64,000 nucleotides of DNA from CAIMMJ01 sp037131955. Its GTDB lineage: Bacteria > Bacteroidota > Bacteroidia > UBA4408. Shown piece by piece: positions 56,141 to 64,000 of the stretch. The stretch spans positions 1-64,000 of the forward strand of contig JBAXQC010000005.1 of the NCBI GenBank assembly GCA_037131955.1. The letters are read 5' to 3'. The notes below the pieces were generated by a model. The model saw only the letters and a list, made by a program, of their open reading frames with translations, ran no database searches and was not told the origin of the DNA. The position numbers and the translations under genes were made by a program. The number at the start of each line of letters is the position of its first letter. Positions within the stretch are counted from its first letter, which is position 1.

Positions 56141-57139
56141 TTAATGCTGGATTAAACTCTGTAAATCAAATTTACTTCTTCTTTTTTTAGGACGATTGTT
56201 CATGTAATTAATAACAGCTTCTTTTGAAGTGAGCCAATTTCTTCCTTCTTTAAAAGCATCAATTTTTCCTGTTCTTGCCAAAAGACTTATGTATTCTTGC
56301 CCATACGGAACGTCCGACTCTTCGGCAATGTTTTGTATTGGCATATAATCATCGTAGGTATTATCTAAACTGCTGCAGTAAATATCTAAGCTTCTTTCAC
56401 TTGCCTGAATAACCAGTAAAATCAATTTTGAATAATCTCCATTGTTTGCTTTGTTTAAAGCATCATAATATTTTTTTCTATCCGTTTTTAAAATAATTGC
56501 TGGAGGATATCCTTCTTTCATGAGCAATAAGTTAAAAACAAGCCTTACGGTTCTGCCATTTCCATCAAAAAAAGGATGAATATGCACAAACCTGTGGTGA
56601 AAAATGGTGGCTCTAATAATGGGATGCAACTTTTTAGACTCTTTGTTTACCCATTTTATTAATTCATCAATTAAGGCGGATACTTTTAACGCATTTGGAG
56701 GGACAAAATTTGCCCCTGAAATTCTAACTCCTGATGTTCTAAATCTACCTGCGAAATCTTTTTCAATTTTATTTAAAACTAAGGAATGTACCTCTAAAAT
56801 ATCTTTACTTTTTAACTGGTATTTTTCATTTGTTAGTTGTTCCACATATTCAATAGCTTCTTGGTGGTTTACTGCTTCAAAGTGTTCTCTAAGAGATTTT
56901 CCTTTTATGGTAAAACCTTCTTCAATAACCATTTTTGTTTCTCTTAGTGTAAGTGTGTTTCCCTCTATACTGTTAGAGTTATAAGTCCATTCTAGCGATA
57001 AACTTTCTTTTATTTTTTTTAGAGCTATTGCAGGAATTGGCCTGTGCTTATCTAATAGAGTCTTTTTTTCTTGAATTCTATTTAAATAAACTTCTAAGCC
57101 ATCAAAATTAAAATTGTTTGTTTTCCATTCCACGCCCAA
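56141..57139 (-). CDS. Fic family protein (AMP-transferase type)
   Basis: 332 residues. The Fic motif HPFFDGNGRTVR (near 194) has all catalytic residues (His, Asp, Asn, two Arg). An N-terminal inhibitory motif S-x3-E-G (SNSIEGN, near 57) marks it as a class II Fic with intramolecular autoinhibition. A C-terminal winged-helix-like segment follows (about 260-332). Fic proteins transfer AMP or other nucleotides to Ser/Thr/Tyr. No separate antitoxin is needed or seen. No in-frame ATG exists: the start may be TTG 57139 or GTG 57133, and a TATATTTG promoter box overlaps the former. Confidence 0.9.
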   Translation of the reverse strand: MGVEWKTNNFNFDGLEVYLNRIQEKKTLLDKHRPIPAIALKKIKESLSLEWTYNSNSIEGNTLTLRETKMVIEEGFTIKGKSLREHFEAVNHQEAIEYVEQLTNEKYQLKSKDILEVHSLVLNKIEKDFAGRFRTSGVRISGANFVPPNALKVSALIDELIKWVNKESKKLHPIIRATIFHHRFVHIHPFFDGNGRTVRLVFNLLLMKEGYPPAIILKTDRKKYYDALNKANNGDYSKLILLVIQASERSLDIYCSSLDNTYDDYMPIQNIAEESDVPYGQEYISLLARTGKIDAFKEGRNWLTSKEAVINYMNNRPKKRRSKFDLQSLIQH

Positions 57140-57144
57140 ATATA
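57137..57144 (-). promoter_or_regulatory. -7 promoter element at the Fic gene start
   Basis: The minus strand reads TATATTTG. It overlaps the TTG candidate start and lies three bases before the GTG at 57133. Confidence 0.4.
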
Positions 57145-57229
57145 CATCTTTTTATTAAAATCGGAAAGCACATATAAAAAATATATCCGATATTAAAATT
57201 ATTTAATTCTTCTTTTAAATTATACAACT

Positions 57230-57237
57230 TACTTTTG
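57230..57237 (+). promoter_or_regulatory. -7 promoter element of the ABC-F gene
   Basis: TACTTTTG matches TAnnTTTG and ends four bases before the ATG at 57242. The mRNA would be leaderless or have a leader of very few bases. Confidence 0.5.
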
Positions 57238-57241
57238 CGGT

Positions 57242-59176
57242 ATGATTTCAATACAAAATTTAGGTGTTTCCTTTGGTGGAAAGGATTTATTTGACGACGT
57301 TTCTTTTTTGGTACAAAGTTCCGATAGAATTGGTTTAGTGGGGAAAAATGGAGCAGGAAAATCAACTCTCTTAAAAATTATTGCAGGAGAAAACAAATCT
57401 TATACCGGCACAATTTCATACCCCAAAGAATTTACCATAGGTTATTTAGCCCAAGAGATGAAGCATGTAGACGGCAAAACTGTTTTTGAGGAAGCTGTAT
57501 CTGCGTTCAAAGAAATAAATGAGCTAGAGCAAAAAATAAAAAATTTAGAACATCTAGTTACTACACGAGAGGATTACGAGTCGGATGAATACCTAAATAT
57601 TCTAAATCAATTAAACGATGCCAACGAAAGGTTTGGTATGATTGGAGGCTACAGTTTTGCATCAGATACAGAAAAAATTTTAATGGGATTAGGATTTACT
57701 CGTGAAGACTTTGAGAGACAGACTTTAGAATTTAGCGGCGGTTGGAGAATGAGAATTGAATTGGCAAAGATTCTACTCAAGAAACCTTCACTTATTTTAT
57801 TGGATGAGCCCACTAACCATTTAGATATAGAAAGTATCCAGTGGCTCGAAAATTTTTTGCAAGGATATACTGGCGGATTGTTAATGGTTTCCCATGATAG
57901 AGATTTTTTGGATAGAGTAACAAATCGTTCCATAGAAATTGTAAGCGGAAAAATATACGATTACAAAGCCAACTATTCTAAGTTTGTGCAGCTAAGGCAA
58001 GAAAGAATTGAGCAACAAAAAAACGAACAAAAAAACCAAGAAAAATACATAGAACAAACAGAAGCCTTAATAAATAAATACAGAGCAAAAGCAAGCAAAG
58101 CAGCCTTTGCACAAAGTTTAATAAAAAAATTAGACCGCCTAGATATTGTAGAATTAGACGATACAGAAAATGCTGCAATACGGTTTAAATTTCCTCCAGC
58201 ACCTCATAGCGGAAAGGTTAGCGTTAGATGCGAAAACATCAAAAAAAGTTATGGTGATAAATTGGTTCTAAACGGAATTGATTTAGAAATTGAAAGAGGC
58301 GATAAAGTTGCATTTGTAGGGAAAAATGGACAAGGGAAAAGTACTTTAGTAAAAATTCTAACCAACAATTTAGAAGCTCAAGGATCAATATTTTTAGGTC
58401 ATCAAGTAAAGGTGGGTTACTATGCACAAAACCAAGCAGAAATGCTAGATGAGGAAAAAACAATTTTTGCAACAATAGATGATGTTGCAGAAGGGGAAAT
58501 TAGAAAACAAGTAAGAAGTTTGTTGGGTTCATTTTTATTTGGTGGCGATGAAGTAGAAAAAAAAGTAAAAGTATTAAGTGGAGGAGAAAAATCTCGACTA
58601 GCAATGTGTAAACTTCTCCTTGAGCCGCACAATGTTTTAATTTTAGATGAGCCCACCAATCACCTCGACATGAAATCGAAAGACATGTTGAAAGAGGCAC
58701 TTAAAAATTTTAATGGTACGATAATTATTGTATCACACGATAGAAATTTTTTACACGAGCTAACAGATAAAATATTTGAATTTAATCAGGGGAAAATAAA
58801 ACCTTATTTGGGCGATATTTATGATTTTCTGAAAGATAAAAATTTATCCACACTTGATGATTTAGCAAAGCAAAAAGAAAAGAAATCAGGTGAAGTTAAA
58901 GTTGAAGTGCAAAATACTAAATCATACAACGAGAGAAAAGAAGAAGCCAAAGAGATAAAAAGATTAGAGAACAAATTAAAAAGAACAGAAGAAGAAATTG
59001 CAGCAATAGAGAATAAAATTAAACTGTTGGATCAAGAAATGTCTTTGCCTTCGTTTCTAGAAAATTCAAGCAATGAATTGTTTTTTGCCAATTACCAACA
59101 ACTTAAATCTAATTTGGAACAGGAATATAAAAATTGGGAAAATGTTGCATTGGAATTAGAAACAAATAAGAATTGA
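57242..59176 (+). CDS. ABC-F family ATPase
   Basis: 644 residues, soluble, two ABC domains with no membrane segments. Walker A motifs are GKNGAGKSTLLK (near 36) and GKNGQGKSTLVK (near 360). Signatures are FSGGWRMRIELAK (near 163) and LSGGEKSRLAM (near 446), and Walker B/H-loops are LLDEPTNHLD and VSHDR in both halves. The linker between them (about 245-290) is charged and helical, and a coiled-coil tail follows (about 565-640), as in Uup-like ABC-F proteins. These act on the ribosome or on DNA recombination intermediates. An antibiotic-resistance role is not suggested by the sequence. Confidence 0.93.
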   Translation: MISIQNLGVSFGGKDLFDDVSFLVQSSDRIGLVGKNGAGKSTLLKIIAGENKSYTGTISYPKEFTIGYLAQEMKHVDGKTVFEEAVSAFKEINELEQKIKNLEHLVTTREDYESDEYLNILNQLNDANERFGMIGGYSFASDTEKILMGLGFTREDFERQTLEFSGGWRMRIELAKILLKKPSLILLDEPTNHLDIESIQWLENFLQGYTGGLLMVSHDRDFLDRVTNRSIEIVSGKIYDYKANYSKFVQLRQERIEQQKNEQKNQEKYIEQTEALINKYRAKASKAAFAQSLIKKLDRLDIVELDDTENAAIRFKFPPAPHSGKVSVRCENIKKSYGDKLVLNGIDLEIERGDKVAFVGKNGQGKSTLVKILTNNLEAQGSIFLGHQVKVGYYAQNQAEMLDEEKTIFATIDDVAEGEIRKQVRSLLGSFLFGGDEVEKKVKVLSGGEKSRLAMCKLLLEPHNVLILDEPTNHLDMKSKDMLKEALKNFNGTIIIVSHDRNFLHELTDKIFEFNQGKIKPYLGDIYDFLKDKNLSTLDDLAKQKEKKSGEVKVEVQNTKSYNERKEEAKEIKRLENKLKRTEEEIAAIENKIKLLDQEMSLPSFLENSSNELFFANYQQLKSNLEQEYKNWENVALELETNKN

Positions 59177-59238
59177 TTTATAGTTATTTTTAATGCATTG
59201 GAATGTTCTTATATTTGAAATTAATTATTCTTTAAAAG

Positions 59239-59472
59239 ATGAGCCTATCTTCAACAAAAATTAATCTTGCAAAAAAAATTCTTGAATCAAATAATAAATA
59301 TTTCATCAATTATGTAAACTCTATTTTTGAAAGTGAGACAGATAATTGGTTTCAAGAATTACCTAAATCAGTCCAAATATCAGTAAAAAAGGGGATTTTA
59401 CAATCTGATGCAAATGAAACCATTGCTCATAAGGATATTATGAAGAAGTACAAGAAATGGACAAATAAATAA
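59239..59472 (+). CDS. Putative antitoxin of a RelE/ParE-type pair
   Basis: 77 residues: a helical N-terminus (about 1-30) and a C-terminal segment resembling small Bacteroidota antitoxins with KKGILQSDANETIAHKDIMKKYKKW. Proteins with the pattern W-x2-L-P-x-S-V-x-x-x-[IV]-x-K-G-I-x-[QE]-[AS]-[DE] next to RelE genes usually serve as antitoxins. Its stop codon overlaps the first codon of the following toxin frame by three bases. The role is inferred from this context. Confidence 0.7.
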   Translation: MSLSSTKINLAKKILESNNKYFINYVNSIFESETDNWFQELPKSVQISVKKGILQSDANETIAHKDIMKKYKKWTNK

Positions 59473-59759
59473 GGTGGACACTTCAAGCTGAAATCTCTTT
59501 TGAAGAAATTGTTAGTTACCTTGAAAAGGAATGGACACACAAAGAAATTGAAAGTTTTTTTCGATCATTCGAAAAAACAATAGTATACATTTCAAAACAG
59601 CCATTAATGTTCAGGAGAACGAACATTAAAGATATTCATGAAGCATTAATAACACCTCATAATCTCATTATTTATAAAATTTATCCTTCACACATTGACT
59701 TGATAACTTTTTGGAACAGAAGAAAAAATCCAAAAATTAAATCTAAATCAATAAAATAA
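59469..59759 (+). CDS. RelE/ParE-type toxin frame without a standard start codon
   Basis: The frame encodes 96 residues with the RelE/ParE pattern: RWTLQAEISFEEIVSYLEKEW, FEKTIVYISKQPLMFRR, then LIIYKIYPSHIDLITFWNRRKNP, as in ParE/RelE toxins that act as gyrase poisons or mRNA interferases. The codon before RWT is ATA at 59469-59471, and a TAA lies directly upstream in frame, so no ATG, GTG or TTG is available. Restoring G at 59471 would give the usual ATGA overlap with the antitoxin stop. It may be start-inactivated or use ATA. It overlaps the next, minus-strand gene by 12 bases. Confidence 0.6.
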   Translation: MRWTLQAEISFEEIVSYLEKEWTHKEIESFFRSFEKTIVYISKQPLMFRRTNIKDIHEALITPHNLIIYKIYPSHIDLITFWNRRKNPKIKSKSIK

Positions 59760-60653
59760 TTCTCTGCAATAAATTTCCATTAAAATCTGTTTACTTCTAA
59801 TTTCCCAACTGTTGTTTCTATTAATTTTTATTTTGGAAACATTATTTTCGAACAGCATTCTATTTGGCAATAAGTTTTGTTTTAGTGCATTAAACATGGA
59901 ATAATCTATCACTAAATTAATTCCTTTCAGCTCAATATCATTTAAGGAAACCCAATACATAGTTCCATCTTTTAATTCTAAGCCAATACTGTTTATTCTT
60001 TGGTATAATCCATACTCATCAAAGAAATAAAAGTTATCTGATGTCCTTATTGAAACAGCTTTGTTGCTTTCAGAAAAAACTGGTTTTAGAATTTTATTTT
60101 TTAATTCGGCGTCAGCATAAATTGTTACCAAGTTTTTTGTGATTCCACGATAAAATCTAGATAATAAATTTCCATATTCCGATACATTAAACGCTCCACC
60201 ATTTCTGCTCGGAACGATTTGTTTCTGAATAGAAACATACTCAATTAAACTGTCAAATTTTTTGATGGTATCGGGCAAATATTCCAACACATAATTTTTA
60301 TTTTTAATTTTTCTTGATGAACTATCTGTTTCTAAAATTATTGCAGCAGGTTTATTTACAATATATTCGGTTTTTTTTCTTAGAAAATAACTGGTATCTT
60401 TTGAATGGTATTTTTCCCAAGTCCCAGTTTTTTGATTGTTATTAAAACTACCTTTAAGTAATACTTTTCGTTTATTGTCTCTTATAATAAATGGCCCATT
60501 TAAAAGTTGATCTTTAAAGCTGGCTTCAATGTATACATTGCCATAAACTCCTCCTAAAAAATGTCCATGGTTCACTGTTGAGTCTTTGTCTTGCGAGAAA
60601 GATTTAAAAGAAAAAAGTATATAAAAAGTAAGAAGTAATTTTATATGTTTCAT
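59748..60653 (-). CDS. Secreted protein with MORN-like repeats, function unknown
   Basis: 301 residues from the ATG at 60653, chosen because it gives a clean signal peptide (MKHIKLLLTFYILFSFKSFSQ). An upstream in-frame ATG at 60671 would add six residues. The N-terminal part (about 25-85) has MORN-like turns: GGVYGNVYIEASFKD, LNGPFIIRDNKRKVLLKGSF, KTGTWEKYHSKD. The rest (about 90-300) is strand-rich with no family recognised. Export to the periplasm or outer surface is likely. It follows rnhA by 23 bases, so they may be cotranscribed. Confidence 0.75.
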   Translation of the reverse strand: MKHIKLLLTFYILFSFKSFSQDKDSTVNHGHFLGGVYGNVYIEASFKDQLLNGPFIIRDNKRKVLLKGSFNNNQKTGTWEKYHSKDTSYFLRKKTEYIVNKPAAIILETDSSSRKIKNKNYVLEYLPDTIKKFDSLIEYVSIQKQIVPSRNGGAFNVSEYGNLLSRFYRGITKNLVTIYADAELKNKILKPVFSESNKAVSIRTSDNFYFFDEYGLYQRINSIGLELKDGTMYWVSLNDIELKGINLVIDYSMFNALKQNLLPNRMLFENNVSKIKINRNNSWEIRSKQILMEIYCRELFY

Positions 60654-60676
60654 TTGTTTGTAATTGTGCATACTAT

Positions 60677-61309
60677 TTATTTCCTCCCAAAATCTGCTGG
60701 AATTTCACCCCAAACATCTGTTTCCCATTTTAGAATTTCGTTTCTCCAGGTATTATTTTTTATCCAATTTTCTGCTCTTTCTAAAAGTTCAAAAAGAGGT
60801 TTGTTTCTGGAAGTTTGTTCCAGTTTTGTATTTGCCTTTTTCTTTTTAATCCAAGAGATAGCCGTTTTGCTATCTGAATAAATAGGGAACAAATAATTAT
60901 TTTGTTTGCACCAAGCCAAACCATGAACAATTCCTAAAAATTCAACAATGTTGTTGGTTCCATCTAAATAAGGTCCTTTTTGAAAAACTTCTTGTTTACT
61001 TGGCATCATTACTCCACGATACTCTGCATCGCCGCTTACTGTATTCCATGCAGCGTCTACACACAAGTATTCTCCCTTGGGATAACTTGCAGTTGTTTTT
61101 CTTGCAGTTTCAGTATTCTTGGCTTGATAAATATTTTTTTGAAAGGTTTCTAAAAATGCTTTTTCTGCTTCAATTTTTGTTGGGTACGATTTGTATTTTG
61201 AGTCCTTGAATCCAATAACTTGTTTTTGACATTCGTCCCAAGTTTGGTAAATTCCCGGTTTAGCGCCAACCCACACTACATAGAATTTTTTTTTACTTTT
61301 TATCGCCAT
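60677..61309 (-). CDS. rnhA: Ribonuclease H1 with N-terminal hybrid-binding domain
   Basis: 210 residues. The N-terminal about 50 residues are the caulimovirus-type RNase H1 hybrid-binding domain (KKFYVVWVGAKPGIYQTWDECQKQV). The catalytic domain has the first Asp in CVDAAWNTVSGDAEYRGV (near 82), a Glu in NNIVEFLGIVHGL, an Asp in PIYSDSKTAISWI and a C-terminal Asp in KWETDVWGEIPADF. The catalytic D-E-D-D set is present. It removes RNA from RNA-DNA hybrids. It overlaps the MscS gene by 17 bases. Confidence 0.93.
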   Translation of the reverse strand: MAIKSKKKFYVVWVGAKPGIYQTWDECQKQVIGFKDSKYKSYPTKIEAEKAFLETFQKNIYQAKNTETARKTTASYPKGEYLCVDAAWNTVSGDAEYRGVMMPSKQEVFQKGPYLDGTNNIVEFLGIVHGLAWCKQNNYLFPIYSDSKTAISWIKKKKANTKLEQTSRNKPLFELLERAENWIKNNTWRNEILKWETDVWGEIPADFGRK

Positions 61310-62399
61310 TGGTAGATGAAAAATAATTATTTATTGTCAGGCTAATTTCTTCTTCTTTTAGAATTTCTAATAGTTTAAAATTAACTTTCTCTTTAACTTC
61401 TAAACTTTCATCGTAAGAAGTAGTGTTCACAAAATAAATTATCAAAATCTCAAAACCAATAGTATTATTTATTTCAAAAAACTTTACTGTAAAATCATTT
61501 GTAATTTCGTTTTGTTGCTCAAGAAAAGAACTAATTTTAGAAATTAAACCTTGTATTTTATCAGCCGGAGTTTCCAGAGAAATTGCCAAATTCATTCTAA
61601 TTCTTTGCATGGTTTTTAATGTAATATTGTCTAATACACTGTCTACCATTTTTTTGTTGGGAACAGTTAAAAAGCTTTTTTCAACAGTTCTAATTCTTGT
61701 GCTTCTAAATCCTATTTTTTCTACATGGCCTTTTACGCCTGCCACATCCACAAAATCGCCAACTGTGAATGGCTTGTCAAAAAATATGGTAAACGAGCCC
61801 AACAAATTTTCTAACGATTCTTTGGCTGCCAATGCAATAGCAAGACCTCCAATACCTAGTCCGGCAATTAATGAGGTAATGTTTAGTTTAAACACTGCTC
61901 CTAAAATAAAAAACAAGGATATAACAGCTATGCTAATTTTTATACCTTCTTTCACAAATGGCACAATTTGATCGTCCATTTTATTTTGTGTAATAATTGC
62001 TTTGTGATGAAGAATTAATCCTATAAAGTCTATTATTCTAAGCACAATCCAGGTAAAACTAACAATTAAAAAAACTTGAAATGTTCTTTGCAGAAACATT
62101 CGTATTCCAAAAAGATGTGCAGGACCAATTTCCCATTGTGCGGGAAAGGATAAACAGTTAAAGGCAAAATATAGGGTGGAAATAATTACAAAAAAACCAA
62201 AGGGTCTTTTAAGTAGCTCGACTAATTTTTGTGAACCAATTTCTTTGGAATGTTTTTTTAAAACTTCAAATAAAAATCTCGAAAATACATAAGCAATAAT
62301 TGTTCTAAAAGCAATTCCGGCGAGCAAAATACCAAAGAACCAAAGAATCTGTTCTACTGTATTTCCTAAAAATGTTCTCGTTAGCCAATCTGCATCCAT
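61293..62399 (-). CDS. MscS-family mechanosensitive channel
   Basis: 368 residues with about four hydrophobic segments in the first 190 residues, followed by the conserved MscS core: GLGIGGLAIALAAKESLENLLGSF (pore-lining helix, near 182-205), FTVGDFVDVAGVKGHVEKIGFRSTRIRT, then a beta and mixed C-terminal domain. It opens under membrane tension to release osmolytes. The extra N-terminal helices make it longer than Escherichia coli MscS (286). It precedes rnhA in the same operon. A terminator separates it from the upstream tlpA-like gene. Confidence 0.92.
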   Translation of the reverse strand: MDADWLTRTFLGNTVEQILWFFGILLAGIAFRTIIAYVFSRFLFEVLKKHSKEIGSQKLVELLKRPFGFFVIISTLYFAFNCLSFPAQWEIGPAHLFGIRMFLQRTFQVFLIVSFTWIVLRIIDFIGLILHHKAIITQNKMDDQIVPFVKEGIKISIAVISLFFILGAVFKLNITSLIAGLGIGGLAIALAAKESLENLLGSFTIFFDKPFTVGDFVDVAGVKGHVEKIGFRSTRIRTVEKSFLTVPNKKMVDSVLDNITLKTMQRIRMNLAISLETPADKIQGLISKISSFLEQQNEITNDFTVKFFEINNTIGFEILIIYFVNTTSYDESLEVKEKVNFKLLEILKEEEISLTINNYFSSTNGDKK

Positions 62400-62405
62400 G
62401 TCTAT

Positions 62406-62445
62406 TAAAAAAAATTGGCTATGCTGCTAATGCAACAAAGCCAAT
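62406..62445 (-). terminator. Intrinsic terminator between the tlpA-like gene and the MscS gene
   Basis: On the minus strand ATTGGCT (62445-62439) pairs with AGCCAAT (62420-62414), with a shorter inner GC pairing, followed by a T-run (62413-62406). Confidence 0.75.
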
Positions 62446-62465
62446 ATGAGAATTAAAACTATAAA

Positions 62466-63011
62466 TTATTTTTTTACCAGCTTTTCTATTTCTGCTTCAA
62501 GTGCAGAACCTCTCAAATTTTTTGCAACAATAATTCCCTTTGCATCCAATAAAAAATTCATTGGAATACTGTTCACACCATATTGGGCAGCTGCGGCACT
62601 TTGCCAAGACATTAAATCGCTTACGTGGTTTGCCCAAGATAATTTATCTTTTGCAATTGCTGCCACCCAATTTTCTTTTGCTTTGTCTAATGAAACGCTA
62701 TAAATAGTGAAGCCTTTGGCGCCGTTTTTAAATTTTGTGTTTTTGTATTTTTCATACGCTGCTACTACTGCCGGGTTTTCCATTCTGCATGGTCCGCACC
62801 AAGAAGCCCAAAAATCTATTAATACAATTTTTCCTTTGTTTACAGATGAAAGAGATAAATCTTTGCCATCTGGAGTTTTGTAAACCATTTCTGGTGCCTT
62901 GTTTCCTATGTTCAGTCCAACGGTTGCAGTGCTTCCCGCAAGTTTGTTCGAGAATCCCCAAACCAAGGTAGAGAAAGCTATAAGTGCAATAAAAAAATTT
63001 ATTTTTTTCAT
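62466..63011 (-). CDS. TlpA/ResA-type thioredoxin, exported
   Basis: 181 residues. Signal peptide MKKINFFIALIAFSTLVWGFS (cleavage near residue 22-25). The thioredoxin fold has the redox motif WCGPC in FWASWCGPCRMENP (near 73), with AAAQYGVNSIPMNFLLDAKG containing the cis-Pro. It probably handles disulfides in the periplasm, for cytochrome maturation or general reduction; the partner is unknown. A TAnnTTTG box lies 44 bases upstream, within the murA stop region. Confidence 0.92.
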   Translation of the reverse strand: MKKINFFIALIAFSTLVWGFSNKLAGSTATVGLNIGNKAPEMVYKTPDGKDLSLSSVNKGKIVLIDFWASWCGPCRMENPAVVAAYEKYKNTKFKNGAKGFTIYSVSLDKAKENWVAAIAKDKLSWANHVSDLMSWQSAAAAQYGVNSIPMNFLLDAKGIIVAKNLRGSALEAEIEKLVKK

Positions 63012-63055
63012 TTTTTGTTTAGTTATTGTTGGTATTCTTTTGACAATTATTGTTC

Positions 63056-63063
63056 CAAAAGTA
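63056..63063 (-). promoter_or_regulatory. -7 promoter element of the tlpA-like gene
   Basis: The minus strand reads TACTTTTG, matching TAnnTTTG, 44 bases before the ATG, in the gap after murA. Confidence 0.45.
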
Positions 63064-63069
63064 TAAAAA

Positions 63070-64000
63070 TTAATTTATTCTGGTAATATCAGCACCAATA
63101 GCTTTTAATCTACTATCAATGTTCTGATATCCTCTATCAATTTGTTCAATATTGTCAATCACACTTTTACCTTGTGCACTAAGTGCTGCAATAAGTAAAG
63201 AAACACCAGCTCGTATGTCAGGTGACGTCATATTTATTCCCCTTAAACTATGTTGCCTATTTAGCCCAATAACGGTTGCTCTATGAGGGTCGCACAAAAT
63301 TATTTGAGCACCCATATCAATTAATTTGTCTACAAAAAACAAACGGCTTTCAAACATTTTTTGATGAATTAAAACACTTCCCTTTGCTTGGGTAGCCACT
63401 ACTAAAACTATACTTAATAGATCGGGTGTAAATCCTGGCCATATTGCATCTGCAACAGTAAGTATTGAGCCATCAATAAATGTATCTATTTCATAATTTT
63501 CTCTTGAAGGGATGAATAAATCATCTCCTCTCAATTCCATTTCAATTCCTAATTTTCTAAACGTATCGGGTATTATTCCAAGGCTTTCGTACGAAACATT
63601 TTTTATGGTTATTTCAGACTGGGTCATTGCTGCCAAGCCAATAAATGAGCCAATTTCTATCATATCGGGCAACATTCTGTGTTCTGTTCCACCTAAATAT
63701 TCAACGCCCTCAATAGTTAATAAATTAGAACCAATTCCACTAATTTTTGCACCCATCCTGTTTAGCATTTTGCAGAGTTGCTGCAAATAAGGTTCACATG
63801 CAGCATTGTATATTGTTGTTGTGCCTTTGGCCATTACTGCTGCCATAACAATGTTTGCAGTTCCTGTAACAGAAGCTTCATCCAACAACATATAGCAACC
63901 TTTTAAGTTGGAAGCCTCTACTTTGTAAAACTCTTCGTTTTCTATGTATTCGAATTTTGCACCCAGGTTTTGAAATCCAATAAAATGGGTGTCTAATCTT
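63070..64000 (-). CDS. murA: UDP-N-acetylglucosamine 1-carboxyvinyltransferase, 5' end outside the window
   Basis: The frame is open to the window edge; the internal ATG at 63891 is not the start. About 309 C-terminal residues are visible. LDTHFIGFQNLGAK and GCYMLLDEASVTGTANIVMAAVMAKG match MurA. The terminal part has DIRAGVSLLIAALSAQGKS and then IDRGYQNIDSRLKAIGADI, which are the last strands of domain 2. MurA adds enolpyruvate to UDP-GlcNAc, the first step of peptidoglycan synthesis. The catalytic Cys loop lies outside the window. The related EPSP synthase is excluded by the motif details. Confidence 0.95.
   Translation of the reverse strand, partial: RLDTHFIGFQNLGAKFEYIENEEFYKVEASNLKGCYMLLDEASVTGTANIVMAAVMAKGTTTIYNAACEPYLQQLCKMLNRMGAKISGIGSNLLTIEGVEYLGGTEHRMLPDMIEIGSFIGLAAMTQSEITIKNVSYESLGIIPDTFRKLGIEMELRGDDLFIPSRENYEIDTFIDGSILTVADAIWPGFTPDLLSIVLVVATQAKGSVLIHQKMFESRLFFVDKLIDMGAQIILCDPHRATVIGLNRQHSLRGINMTSPDIRAGVSLLIAALSAQGKSVIDNIEQIDRGYQNIDSRLKAIGADITRIN

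Overview
The window is an AT-rich bacterial chromosome segment from a member of the Bacteroidota. Four things point there. There are C-terminal type IX secretion (T9SS) sorting domains on large exported proteins. Promoters have the Bacteroidota form TAnnTTTG (-7), sometimes with TTTG at -33. Shine-Dalgarno sites are mostly absent. Lineage-typical genes are present (DUF4290, a GH3/beta-lactamase fusion, an RNase H1 with an extra N-terminal domain). No family- or genus-level call is possible from the sequence alone.

Layout. 1-29.3 kb is mostly chromosomal housekeeping mixed with exported proteins: the 3' part of a giant T9SS adhesin-like protein, leuS, a GH3-beta-lactamase fusion, kbl, a delta-60-repeat T9SS protein, an M1 aminopeptidase, purH, the rod-shape operon mreB-mreC-mreD-PBP2, a DUF4290 gene and a secreted PHP-type hydrolase. 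29.4-41.6 kb is an accessory signalling block bounded by two diverged direct repeats of about 110 bp. It holds a FIST sensor, a HisKA_2 histidine kinase and a REC-SpoIIE phosphatase on the plus strand. On the minus strand, convergent to these, is an operon of a stand-alone H-NOX (heme NO/O2 sensor), a GAF-HNOBA-PAS histidine kinase and two single-domain response regulators. The block continues with a probable polymorphic toxin (type 44 fold) and putative immunity gene, followed by a 157-bp inverted-repeat element resembling an integron attC site, and ends with another GAF histidine kinase.

41.7-47.1 kb has a TauE/SafE-type permease, a decayed class V aminotransferase pseudogene, a HAD phosphatase and the translation operon rplM-rpsI-rpsB-tsf, then a gamma carbonic anhydrase. 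47.1-51.1 kb is a minus-strand operon coupling prfB (with its programmed +1 frameshift intact) to three polysaccharide genes (rfbB, a UDP-sugar 4-epimerase, a CpsB-type phosphatase). 51.2-59.2 kb carries metG, tRNA-Arg(CCU), a TrmH-type methyltransferase, a copper P-type ATPase, a Fic protein and an ABC-F ATPase. 59.2-64 kb has a small toxin-antitoxin pair whose toxin lacks a normal start codon, a secreted MORN-like protein, rnhA, an MscS channel, a TlpA-type thioredoxin and the 3' part of murA.

The most unusual parts are the split H-NOX/HNOBA signalling operon, the toxin-immunity pair with its attC-like tail, the direct repeats around the block, the toxin whose start codon appears to have changed from ATG to ATA, and several -7 boxes so close to start codons that leaderless mRNAs are likely. 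All functional calls are from reading the sequence; no database search was run.
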